Below, in pieces: positions 1 to 7,952 of a stretch of DNA of 12,538 nt. The stretch's first letter is position 1, and each line of letters begins with the position of its first letter. Source of the stretch: Euperipatoides rowelli (Eukaryota > Onychophora > Udeonychophora > Euonychophora > Peripatopsidae). Location of the stretch: assembly GCA_003024985.2 (NCBI GenBank), contig PXIH01S0000298.1; one strand, given 5' to 3'. The notes beneath the pieces were generated by a model that was not told where the DNA came from, ran no database searches, and was given only the letters and a program-made list of their open reading frames with translations. The position numbers and the translations under genes were made by a program.

Positions 1-235
1 ACCCATATGCCAAATTTCAGGTTTGTGCCATGTACGGAAGTATGCTAAACACTTCAGGGTCATTTTCCACCCCCACACACCCCAAAAATAAAAAAGTCTA
101 ATTTTATAATTTTTACAATGTCTACACTATGGAACCTACCCACATTTCAAATTTCAAGTTTGTGGGATGTTGGGATGTATGCTAAACATTTCGAACAGAC
201 ACACATACACACAATTTTCACTTTTATAATATAGA
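1..235. repeat. Retroelement 3'-end-like repeat with two diverged 55-bp copies
   Basis: Two related segments occur here, at 2-55 and 139-193. Each runs through a CAAATTTCA..GTTTGTG core, then a spacer, then GTATGCTAAACA(C/T)TTC. The second copy passes into a CA-rich tail (GACACACATACACAC, about 199-213) and then into TTTTATAATATAGATA. This order, a degenerate motif followed by CA-rich sequence and an A/T terminal repeat, resembles the 3' ends of RTE-type LINEs and their short derivatives, but I cannot name a family. A C-rich/A-rich tract (about 68-97) separates the copies. The element enters from the left edge of the window, so its 5' part is missing. Orientation is probably plus if the CA-rich end is the 3' end. 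No coding capacity was seen. Confidence 0.4.
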
Positions 236-599
236 TAATATACCATATATTGTATGTAAACTGTATATCAGCAAACAACACATGAATTAGAACATTAAAA
301 ATATATTGTATTACTGTTTAAGTTTGCGAATAGGAATGTTTGTTCATTACCAGTTATTTTAATAGTGTTAAGTATAATCTTAGTTGTAATTTTAATAAGT
401 ATAAGTGTATCCATTAGTTTGTTACAAGGATAAAGTACATATAAGCATGTACTGTTTGTACATTACTTTGACTTACCCAAAAGTTAAAAAAAATTAAATT
501 AAAGAAATAAGGGCACAGTAAGTCATTTTTTAGACTTTTATACCCAAAAAATACCATAAAAATCAAAAATCAAAAACCGCTGTCAATTCATAGAAACCG
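236..599. other. AT-rich stretch, probable LINE 3' UTR
   Basis: No gene is visible. The part next to 600 would be the 3' untranslated region of the minus-strand LINE fragment that follows, because that element's reading frame stops at 600-602. The stretch consists of A- and T-runs, such as the A-rich block at 484-509. I could not define the 3' end or a target-site duplication. Confidence 0.35.
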
Positions 600-931
600 T
601 CACATAACAACATGATCATAGTTTTTCAAAAAATAGTCATCCAAACTATTCTTAAAGTGATTAAGTGATGAGGAATAGATCACCTCATCAGGTAAACCAT
701 TCCAAACACCCACAATTCTATTGGTTATAAAAAATAATCTCATATTCAATTTTGCAATTTCCATAGATAATTTAAAACAGTGTCTCTATTAGACAAAGCT
801 GAAGACTTGATAAAATATTTATAATCATCACCAATCACAATATTTTTAAATAAGAAAAAAGGTTTGATCAAACAAAGTATATATTTTTTAAATAAAATAC
901 CTTTATTTACAAATATTCCATTCTTTGCCAT
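600..931 (-). pseudogene. CR1-like LINE ORF2 C-terminus, frameshifted
   Basis: Read on the minus strand, the open frame at 600-788 ends in a pattern typical of the last ~60 residues of CR1/Jockey-group LINE polymerase proteins. It runs RLFFITNRIVGVWNGLPDEV, then SSSLNHFKNSLDDYF, and stops at 600-602. The family pattern is FF..R.V..WN.LP..V, a short gap, then FK..LD.. . The upstream portion, with GDDYKYFIKSSALSNRD, lies in a different frame that is open at 746-931, so one indel near 780-790 splits the two. The ATG at 931 is not a real start: it is only the first in-frame ATG in a decayed element. This is a 5'-truncated, dead copy. It lies in the same direction as the TMEM94 exons, probably in an intron or 3' flank. 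CR1-group membership is judged from the WN-LP motif only; a related clade is possible. Confidence 0.75.
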
Positions 932-1435
932 GAGTTTTTTTTTTTAACATACAGTAGCTGTTTTGTTAGAATACTGGCCTTACTATGGTCTATAGGAATG
1001 GAACCTGTGGTGATATCTTCGCTTAAAACAAGATGCAATTCCAACCAAAAAACTACAGATCGTAAAAATCTAAAAGACTAAAGGTTAGAAGTCCACAGGT
1101 TAAAAAGATGCCAAAAACTACATATAAGCTTATTTATTTTCCCCAAATATTTTATCATTAGCATGTTTATGGTTTACTTGTTTAAAATGTGACTGAATTT
1201 ATTTACAGTATTAGTCTACAATAATATTCATCTAAAATTGAATTTATGGGTTTGTGTGTGTGTAAAAAAAACTAGAAATAACCACTGACAGTTTTTTTTA
1301 TATCCTCGCATCACATTAACAATGAATGATAGTCATATTGATGAGACAATATTGAACCAAATTATATTCCAAAAGACTGAGAACAAACTGATAACATGTT
1401 AAGATTTTTAATAATCCTATCGATGACAAATTTTC
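932..1435. other. AT-rich stretch without recognisable gene
   Basis: No open frame with family similarity was found on either strand. It includes a T-run (938-946), a TACAGTA word near 951 and a short GT run (1252-1262). It could continue the LINE remnant to its left, but no reverse transcriptase motif is visible. Confidence 0.4.
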
Positions 1436-1635
1436 AGATATGGAGGTGCAGATGTAAATGAAGTAGACAAGGTGCATCCTTTTGTGAAAGTGATGATGAA
1501 GGTCCTTGCTTCAGTTATGCTTATGAAGAAGCTTCTTTCATGTTACTATACAACTTTGATGAAGAAGCTATTTCATCCTGTTTCTATTCAATTGTTATTG
1601 TAGAAGCTGTTTCTTCTGTGGCAAATGATGATTAA
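1436..1635 (+). other. Doubtful ankyrin-like exon or short acidic open frame
   Basis: A good acceptor-like string (AAATTTTCAG, ending 1437) is followed by a frame reading YGGADVNEVDK. This matches the GADVN..D core at the end of one ankyrin repeat and the start of the next. That frame then continues without ankyrin consensus residues. A second frame (1462-1635, ending TAA at 1633-1635) is open for 57 codons and is acidic, containing FCESDDEGPCFSYAYEEASF. It carries an imperfect internal repetition of GAAGAAGCTT/GAAGAAGCTA/GAAGCTGTTT at about 1526, 1561 and 1603. Base composition is richer in G+C than its surroundings. It could be an exon of an unrelated plus-strand gene, an eroded retrocopy, or chance. 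A functional call is not justified. Confidence 0.2.
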
Positions 1636-2663
1636 GAGGTTCCTTTTTCATATTAAATAATTAGTATCCTAATGAAATCAGAAAGGCTTTACTCATCTTC
1701 ATTACACCTAGAAATATATAATGACAATATCTAAGGTATTTATTTTTTAAAAAAAAATTATTGCCAAAATTTACTCAAGATGTTTATTGATAATTTCTTT
1801 ATTTAAGCAGTAGACTGGAGATGGAAAGATATTTTGTTCATCAAAAATCTAAATTAAAATTATTTTTTCCTGAGCAAAATATAATTTAAAATTATAAATA
1901 TGCAAAAAATATATATACCGTATATATATTAAACTTCACCATGTAAGTATTTTAAAATTATTTTTAATTACACGTAACTACAGAAAGATGGTAAACTAAC
2001 AATAGATAATCATCCCTAAAAACATGATTCTACAAAATATTGTTGAGCAAATGAAGCAGACATCTTCCTTCAAGTCAATTTTTTGCAGATAGTATTAGTT
2101 AGCATTAATAATAACTGTATGCAGGGTGACCATATTTAAATTTTATAAGGTCTGGATACATAAAATTTATTTTGATAACTTTTTTACTTTTTTTTTGTTT
2201 GTGTGAATGTTTTGATATTTTTATTTTTTTTTGGTTATAACATTTTCATTATATTTTTTATTTGTGGTCCTAACCTTTAAAGCTAACACTAGCTCCCACA
2301 CTAAGTTATAAATACAATGTCCTAACCCTAATAATAAATAACAAGAGGTGTTGTGTCTCGAATACTGTTCTGAGGTTTGTTCGGTGTCCATCACTAAAAT
2401 GGTTTGGAATATATACAAAACGTGTGTTAAACATTATAATGGGCAACTTGTATATTATCATGATGCTCTTTTGTTATTAATATTAAATCTTTAGAAGATA
2501 GACGCCTACTTGCTTTGCAAAAACTAACACATCCTTTTTTAAACAAGTATAAAACACAACTGCCTATCAGTCAGAGTTCCATTTCTAATTATTCAATTAA
2601 GAATGCAGGCAAGTCACATAAGCTCTAATAAGAACTGTTAGATATAAACCATCTGCTAGACCA
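1636..2663. other. AT-rich region, no gene; possible DNA-transposon scrap near 2122
   Basis: There is no coding sequence I would defend. Around 2122-2160 the string CAGGGTGACCATATTTAAAT, followed by GGTCTGGA, resembles the end of hAT-type non-autonomous transposons. No matching opposite end was found, so this remains a suspicion. The minus-strand open frame at 2221-2418 consists of TTAGGGTTAGG-like words and poly-T and matches nothing. A and T runs dominate the rest. Confidence 0.35.
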
Positions 2664-2682
2664 ACAATTCAAGATATTTTTA
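2664..2682. repeat. SINE target-site duplication, left copy
   Basis: ACAATTCAAGATATTTTTA occurs here and is repeated exactly at 2977-2995, bracketing the SINE. A perfect 19-bp direct repeat fits target-primed reverse transcription by a LINE endonuclease. The lack of any mismatch suggests a fairly recent insertion. Confidence 0.9.
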
Positions 2683-2976
2683 TTTTTTTTTAATAAAAAA
2701 TAAATTTCCTCTCCAAGAGGAGAAGAAATGTATTTTTTTTTGTTAATAACTTAAATTGAACTTATAATAATTGAATATATAACTGATTGAAACTTATACT
2801 AACAGGTTCCTTGATGTTACAAGGGCAGCGTACTTGGAAAAACCCGAGGCGAGCTGTTAAAGCTAGGGAAAAAACTGTTCCTTAACTGCCCAAGCCGAGG
2901 TGCGAACCTGTATACCTCGGCATATGCCTTCGGTTCATCAAGCGGAAGTAAATCCGCTCGACCACGGAACCGAGAC
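2683..2976 (-). mobile_element. Full-length tRNA-derived SINE, about 294 bp
   Basis: On the minus strand the element starts at 2976 with GTCTCGGTTCCG. An A-box-like pol III element, TGGTCGAGCGG (forward 2954-2964), and a B-box-like element, GGTTCGCACCT (forward 2898-2908), lie about 45 bp apart, as in tRNA genes. The tRNA-like head folds imperfectly: instead of a normal T arm there is an 8-bp perfect stem, GCCGAGGT/ACCTCGGC (forward 2894-2901 and 2914-2921), and a CGGTTC/GAACCG stem brackets an AGCGGA/TCCGCT stem. The body (GCCTCGGG, then CTGCCCTTGTAACATCAAGG) passes into AT-rich sequence, a short CCTCT/AGAGG hairpin near 2709-2721 and an A-rich tail (T-rich on the plus strand, 2683-2691). 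Perfect 19-bp target-site duplications flank both ends. It encodes no protein and depends on a partner LINE. The head is Leu/Ser-like in length, but I cannot name the parental tRNA or the family. Confidence 0.85.
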
Positions 2977-2995
2977 ACAATTCAAGATATTTTTA
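2977..2995. repeat. SINE target-site duplication, right copy
   Basis: This exact copy of the 19-bp word at 2664-2682 sits directly next to the SINE 5' end (GTCTC on the minus strand at 2976). It fixes the element boundary to the base on this side. Confidence 0.9.
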
Positions 2996-4658
2996 ACAAA
3001 AATATTCCTCTTTATTTTACATTATAAAATTTATTTTATTTTATTTTAATTTATTCAATTATTTAAATTTTGTTAATTGAGCACAATATCCCTGAAAGGA
3101 AAGCTCTCAAAATATAATTAATTTATTATCTAGTTATGTATTATATTATCATTGTGCTACATTATTATATTGACAATAATAAACATACAGTAGGTTATAA
3201 TAATAATAATAGGGTACAGTTACATTAATGATTTTTTTAATTGTTTATTTGACTGTACATTTGTCAAATAAATATTTAAAAACAAAACATTCTGACTACA
3301 TATAAAAACAAACAAAAATTATTCAATAATATTTATAATCTACAGATAGTATTTCTTATATAGCTGACTGCCTGACACGGCTAAGCCATCTTCCTCTTTT
3401 TAGTATTTATACTTTGATTATGCTAATTTCGAAATATAACAAATTAGAACATACTGCTTAGCTTAAAGTCGACTGTGTCGAGTTGGAGCGGACTGAATGA
3501 GTAAGGAAGCTATTCCACCACTGAGGTCTGAGGGCCGAAAAATGAACATAAATATAAAAAAAAGCTTGCTTAACTTCCCAATTCCAGTTGAGATCAATAA
3601 ATTCCAACTTTGCACATCTCAGCTGCGATCATGTCTGTTTTTTTTTTTTTTGCAAAATAATTATTTATAATTTTAACAAGTTAAAAACAACATTTTTTGG
3701 AGTCAGGTGGGACAATTCATTGTGAAGACGGATGCACGACATGCAGTTTTAAATTGGAATGATTGGCTATCCTCACAGTATTTTTTTCCTCTTAAATCCA
3801 ATAAAATTCTCTTTTATTTATAGTCAATTTCAATAACATTAATGATCAATGGCATTTAAATTAATGCATAGATAAATAATGCTTGAACTGTTGATTGGCA
3901 TGAATCATGGAGTTTATGTTGCACACAACATACTAATGTTATGAAATATCCTAAGCATCTGATTGGTTGTAATGATGTCAATTGAGAAATATCATCAGAA
4001 TTTGAAAAGACTAAATTTTGGCTAATGTCTAAATTAATTTTTAAAAAATGGTATAAGGTTACGAAACAATTTTAAAATCAATCTTTTGATGAGCAAAATT
4101 ATAATAATTTAAGACCCTGGTAATGAAAGCCTTCAAGATATAGGCCTACATGTTTCCAAGTCAAACAAATTACATTGTTTAACGGAAATAAAATTTTAAA
4201 TCTAACTTTTAAAACAAAAATGATAAAATTGATTGAAACAAATAAATTAAAAATTTAAAACATTTAAAATAAATAATTTGGAATAAATTTTTTTTGCTAT
4301 TAGGCTATTGTTTAAATTATTTTCAACAGTTATGAAAACAACTTTTTTTAAAAAATTAAATTTCCACATTTTTAACAAACATGTTCTCTCAGCAGTTTAT
4401 TACTGGATCAATATAGGCTATAGCAATGAAATTTGACCCTATTATTATACAGTATATGAAGTACAATGAAGAATTCAAATGCATCTATCCTAAAGAGCAG
4501 AAGTATAAAAAGTGAAATACGCTGTTTTATGTGCGATCAGCATTTAAATATTTCCAATTCAAACTAACTCAGCCATTATTATAAAGACTAGGCTATTAGT
4601 GGCATATTGTAGATACAGTAGATAGTGCAAAAAATATACAAAATAATGTTTTACTCAC
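2996..4658. other. AT-rich stretch, probable intron; no gene seen
   Basis: No exon with recognisable coding content was found on either strand. In particular, I looked for and did not find the next expected TMEM94 segment (a CELA-type motif) on the minus strand. Two islands are richer in G+C. One, about 3465-3545, contains GTCGACTGTGTCGAGTTGGA. The other, about 3695-3780, contains GGAGTCAGGTGGGACA. Both look like scraps of dispersed repeats, but I cannot assign them. A T14-type run sits near 3636-3651. Confidence 0.4.
3244..3272. repeat. Perfect 10-bp inverted repeat with 9-nt loop
   Basis: TTTATTTGAC (3244-3253) and GTCAAATAAA (3263-3272) are exact reverse complements around TGTACATTT. The right arm contains AATAAA on the plus strand, and the left arm gives AATAAA on the minus strand. 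It may be a retroelement 3'-end structure or a chance AT-rich hairpin. Confidence 0.5.
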
Positions 4659-4688
4659 TGCAGATTTCCTTTGTTACTTGTTGATAGC
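4659..4688 (-). CDS. Candidate 30-nt micro-exon of the TMEM94 homologue
   Basis: On the minus strand a strong acceptor (TTTTCCATTTCAG) precedes G at 4688, and a consensus donor (CTGCA|GTGAGT) follows A at 4659. This defines a 30-nt exon. Exon B upstream ends with two bases of a codon (AG). Its first G completes AGG (Arg), and it then reads LSTSNKGNL plus CA of the next codon, with no stop. Reading past the donor gives TGA at once, so an exon here must end at this donor. Being 30 nt and ending in the same phase it starts, it could be skipped without a frameshift, as expected of an alternative cassette. It lies 1,051 bp beyond exon B, in the right order and strand. The small polar peptide would extend a loop just before the segment equivalent to human CELARLIGF. 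I know of no such insertion in human TMEM94. The call rests on splice sites and phase alone, so chance is a real alternative. Confidence 0.45.
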
Positions 4689-4725
4689 CTGAAATGGAAA
4701 ATTACTGATCAACACAAACATTTTA

Positions 4726-4980
4726 TTTGGGGAAATGAGAATTTAAGGAATGGTCAAATTGGGAAGTTTGGTATCCTTTGTTAGGTCCTTCCCATGCATT
4801 GGACTTGTCCTCATGAAACAAATAATAATATTGAATCAAATAAAAAATGTAGTTGTGAAATGAGCTGAATGGAGCACTCATCGTTACCACAGGGGGAATC
4901 AGGCAGGGGTAGTCATTCTTACTATTTGAATGTGTGAGGGCTTTAAATGATACAAGTACACTGCATATTGTATAAGTTTC
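4726..4980 (-). other. Unexplained 85-codon stop-to-stop open frame
   Basis: The minus-strand frame between TGA (4981-4983) and TAA (4723-4725) is open for 85 codons, which is long for DNA this AT-rich. The middle is less AT-rich and reads PCLIPPVVTMSAPFSSFHNY; later comes EDKSNAWEGPNKGYQTSQFD. It lies inside the intron between exon B and the micro-exon. A weak acceptor (ATATGCAG) near 4963 would put it in the phase left by exon B, but no phase-compatible donor leads on to the micro-exon, and it does not resemble TMEM94. It could be an alternative terminal exon, a remnant of a mobile element, or chance. No family was recognised. Confidence 0.2.
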
Positions 4981-5739
4981 TCACTCAGCCATACTAGCAT
5001 AAGCTTTTATCATCCAGTATGGCAGGAAAAAACTGTAGTATGCCATTAGATTTCATTTGCAATACTCGCAAAACATACAGTATATCTCACCAAGGCTTAT
5101 TTAACCTTTTCTTTTCGCTCAAATAATCTAAGTTTTTAAACCAGAGAGACATATCAAAATGTATTTATATTTTTTATACTGAAGATGTATCATAACTAAA
5201 AATGTATATTAGTATAAATCCTGTAAGTATTTACTTTGACATAGCAACAATAGTTTAAAATAATTACAACCCTAGCCTGTTAGTTTATAGCAGAACTTCA
5301 TTTGAAATATGCAGTTATTAAATATTTATAATGCTTTCAAGGTGTCCTCCTGTTTACTTGCAGAATCACTGACCATTTAGGATTCAGGCACAAAATCTAA
5401 CACTAACTATTAGGAGTCTTTAATGTTAGCAGAGGATTGTCTTAATAACACATGTTAACCAGTTCAGTACAGATACTGTAGGTATACTGTAAAAATGCAA
5501 GTACAATTCTATTGTACATGTACATACATAATATCATAAATGTACCTTTTTTTCCAGCCTATCATTCTAGTTAAACATTCAATATAGGTTTTAGAAGGAA
5601 AAAAACCCTCCACATTTTTGAAAATTAAAATGAGAATAACATTCAGGTGCTAAAAGAAAAAACACTAATTGTCTGCTAACTGTATGTTTAGACAAAATCA
5701 ATCTTATACACTATGTAAATGTGATAAGTGATATATTAC

Positions 5740-5861
5740 CTTCTATTTACAACAGGTACAGCATCCATGCTTTGTAAAGCAACACAAGATATATGATCAG
5801 TGTATTGAGTATAATTAGTTTGAATAAGTGGGTTACATGTGTTGAGCAAAATATTTAAACC
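5740..5861 (-). CDS. TMEM94: TMEM94 homologue, internal exon B (122 nt)
   Basis: The minus-strand acceptor TTTGTTATATATAG precedes G at 5861 and the donor AGAAG|GTAATA follows G at 5740. The exon starts in phase 0 with GGT and encodes 40 residues plus AG of a split codon. It begins GLNILLNTCNPLIQTNYTQY, then TDHISCVALQSMDAVPVVNR. From memory, human TMEM94 has GLNVLLNLC, then SDHLCNIALQ, then AVLPV in the same order directly after SLKPL, and SLKPL is exactly how exon A ends. The phase-0 join A|B therefore rebuilds the family sequence without gaps. In the family this segment lies in the large cytoplasmic loop of a multi-pass ER protein, reported as ERMA, a P-type-ATPase-like magnesium transporter. 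No catalytic motif lies in this exon. No stop, frameshift or missing splice base is seen, so it looks functional. The window holds only part of the gene. Confidence 0.9.
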
Positions 5862-6019
5862 CTATATATAACAAAAGAAATTATTAGGAACAAAAAGAAA
5901 AGATAATACAAACTATTTTTTTAACCTTGAAATTAAACAAAATTGACAATAGAAAATATTAAACATAACCACTATTATGGTTCTATGGCTGGTGTAAAAT
6001 CAAATTATATGACATCCCT

Positions 6020-7218
6020 ATTTTTGAATTTTTTTAATAATCAACATTTTGTATCCTAGATGAATTAGTTTTAAATGTTTTTAAAATTTTGGCTTACAGA
6101 GATCACTATAATCTCCTTCCCCTTAGAGACCTTATATTAAGAGAGACTGGACAATGACACACCAAACTTTTTACTGTAACTGCCATGTTTGTCCCAACAA
6201 GCATAATTTTTTGCTATGCTGTAAAGACCTTCCTCTCTGCTATTTAGCATTTAAACTTGTTCTCCGAAGTCACAAGTACCTACAAACTTCTAAAACGAAA
6301 GTTTATTAACTTAAGTTTATTTTATTTATTAATTTTAATGAAAATAATTTGACATTTTGTTTGATGGTATATAGGCTATAATGTATTTAGAATTAATTAT
6401 ATGCTCATTGGTTTAAATTTGGCATCAAACTCAATAAGCTGTCAAAGTAAAATCTATTAGCTTTGGTTTTCTTTTATTTCAATTTGAAGATAACCTCGCT
6501 GGACTACAGTCTGTTGTTGTCCGGCATATTTGTATTAGAGAAATGTTTTAAAAATAAATTTAAGCAAAAAAAAATGTAGTTTATTGCCATTGATAAAATT
6601 CCGTTTTTGCCTGAAAAAAATGTATTGCGTTCAATGAGCGTGAAGTAATTTTAAGACCAACATAATGATTTCTAGGGATTGTCCAGTCTTTCTTAATAAA
6701 GGATCTCTACTTATCCCTTCCAGATTATTGTCTTATTCCTATCAATTTGGAAATTTAATAATTTTAGATAACATATTGTTTTATTATTTTCTGTCCTAAA
6801 ATTTTTCTAATTTTCGCCCACACTTCTTCTTACCTGTATTAAATTATGTATCTTATTTTCACTTAAAACTGTTTGCAAAATTTAGTAATCAAATATCACA
6901 TTTTGAATATTTTTCAAATTTTGGCCAACTGAGGGCATGCAGTATTCAATTTCTCATCCATAAAACTTAAAATACTTAAAAAATTTGGATATCCTAGGTG
7001 AAATTTTGTTTTAAATATTTTTCATGTTATGGCCAAAAATGAGGGCACAATATTTCAATCTCTCCTCCCCATCCTATCTCCTCCGTAAAATGTGTCTTAT
7101 TTTCATTTACTAATTTTCAAAATGTGAATTATTATTTATATAATTTGGCACAGAGATTCTACAGGCTTTAGCTTATCCCTTCCCCTGTAAATATGTTTCA
7201 TACTTCAATTTACTGAAC
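6020..7218. repeat. Decayed tandem array, ~110-bp period, split by a transposon
   Basis: Related blocks recur with the same internal order: a TCCTA..TTTTAAAT..TTTT stretch, a TTTTGGCC-type word, CAGAGAT or GAGGGCA, a CTCCTTCCCC-type word, then TGTNTCATTTTCA-type sequence. The TTGGCC landmark falls near 6813 (as TTCGCCC), 6921, 7030 and 7143 (as TTGGCAC), that is at steps of about 108, 109 and 113 bp. One more copy at about 6020-6123 (TTTTGGCTTACAGAGATC) is cut off at CTCCTTCCCCT, where the 6126-6707 element begins. The array resumes after that element with CTTATCCCTTCCAG. Copies are heavily diverged, so the array is old. Outer limits are approximate. No coding content. Confidence 0.6.
6126..6707. 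mobile_element. 582-bp inverted-repeat element flanked by TA (MITE-like)
   Basis: The left end reads GAGACCTTATATTAAGAGAG then ACTGGACAAT (6126-6155). The reverse complement of the right end (6707 downwards) reads GAGATCCTTTATTAAGAAAG then ACTGGACAAT. These ~30-bp terminal inverted repeats agree apart from two or three substitutions and a compensating one-base shift. Each end is flanked by TA (6124-6125 and 6708-6709), the target duplication expected of Tc1/mariner-type transposases. The interior has no open frame of note and no transposase motif, so this is a non-autonomous element. It sits inside one unit of the ~110-bp tandem array, which shows it arrived after the array formed. Superfamily assignment rests on the TA alone; a different class using another duplication is possible. 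Confidence 0.75.
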
Positions 7219-7220
7219 CC

Positions 7221-7952
7221 CAGGTGTCGCCAAACTTTTCTTAAGTGAAAATACATATTGATCTAATTTAAAAAAGAAGAAATACCATGAGCCACACCTC
7301 AGCTCAAGTGCGGTGTAAGGGAAATATTTTTTTAAGAAATTGAATAGAGATAGAAGGTGTTTTATAAATTGAAAATTATAGCAAATTTTATGTCCTTTTA
7401 TATCAGTTCTTCAATAATACTACATCACTTATTTAAAAAAATCAGTTGATTTATAATATGAATTACGCACCTATCACAAACACTAACAAACATAAATTCA
7501 TTATGCAATTGCAAAATTAAATTGAATGCCTTTTACAAAGATGCTTAAATAGGAAAAAAACTGTGTATATAAACTTTTAAATTATTAGGCTATTTTTTCT
7601 TTTACTTTGTATGTAAACAATGGATCATTTGGCTAAATTGAATAAACTAAAACAAAGCTGCATACACATAAAAATTTGTTCTTGTTTTATCTATTTTATG
7701 CTAAAACTGCCACACAATTAATTTTTGACCCCTTGCATTAATGAGCTCTGCTTGCGATACACATTCAAATTAAGAAATGTTTGCGACTGGTGCTAAAAAT
7801 TACGCTACATTCATGCAGCTTGCTATACATGTAAGATATAAATTAAAGACCACAGTGACATGTTCAAAAAGCCGCATGTGGCTCGTGAGCTGATCCGGCT
7901 CATGAGCCAATGCAGCTGAGCCGATGCGACTCATGAACTGCTGCTGGGCCCG
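7221..7952. mobile_element. hAT-like remnant with GC-rich palindrome cluster
   Basis: CAGGTGTCGCCAAACTTTTC (7221-7240) resembles the terminal inverted repeat of hAT-group elements (CAGNGNTCNCCAAAC type). It is followed at 7288-7319 by GAGCCACACCTCAGCTCAAG. Near the other end, 7871-7952 is a G+C-rich cluster of GCCGCATGTGGCTCGTGAGC and GGCTCATGAGCC (a perfect 12-bp palindrome at 7897-7908), and then GAGCCGATGCGACTCATGAA. Repeated GCCGCATG/GGCTCNTGAGCC words are common in the subterminal parts of hAT non-autonomous elements. I did not find the matching right terminus (GGCGACACCTG-type) or an 8-bp target duplication, so the right limit is arbitrary and the two ends may belong to different elements. 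No transposase frame was seen. Confidence 0.4.

Noticed and set aside
2122-2160. hAT-type transposon end (CAGGGTGACCATA)
   Set aside because: Suggestive, but no matching opposite terminus or target duplication was found, so it is not called as an element.
2221-2418. 65-codon minus-strand open frame starting with ATG
   Set aside because: It runs through TTAGGGTTAGG-like words and poly-T, matches no family I recognise and has no splice or start context.
2894-2976. Genuine tRNA gene
   Set aside because: A- and B-box-like elements exist, but the T arm and acceptor stem do not form a cloverleaf, and the segment is joined to a SINE body with target-site duplications.
3690-3830. Minus-strand coding candidate (EDSQSFQFKTACRASVFTMN)
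   Set aside because: Short and stop-bounded, no TMEM94 similarity, and the DNA looks like a repeat fragment.
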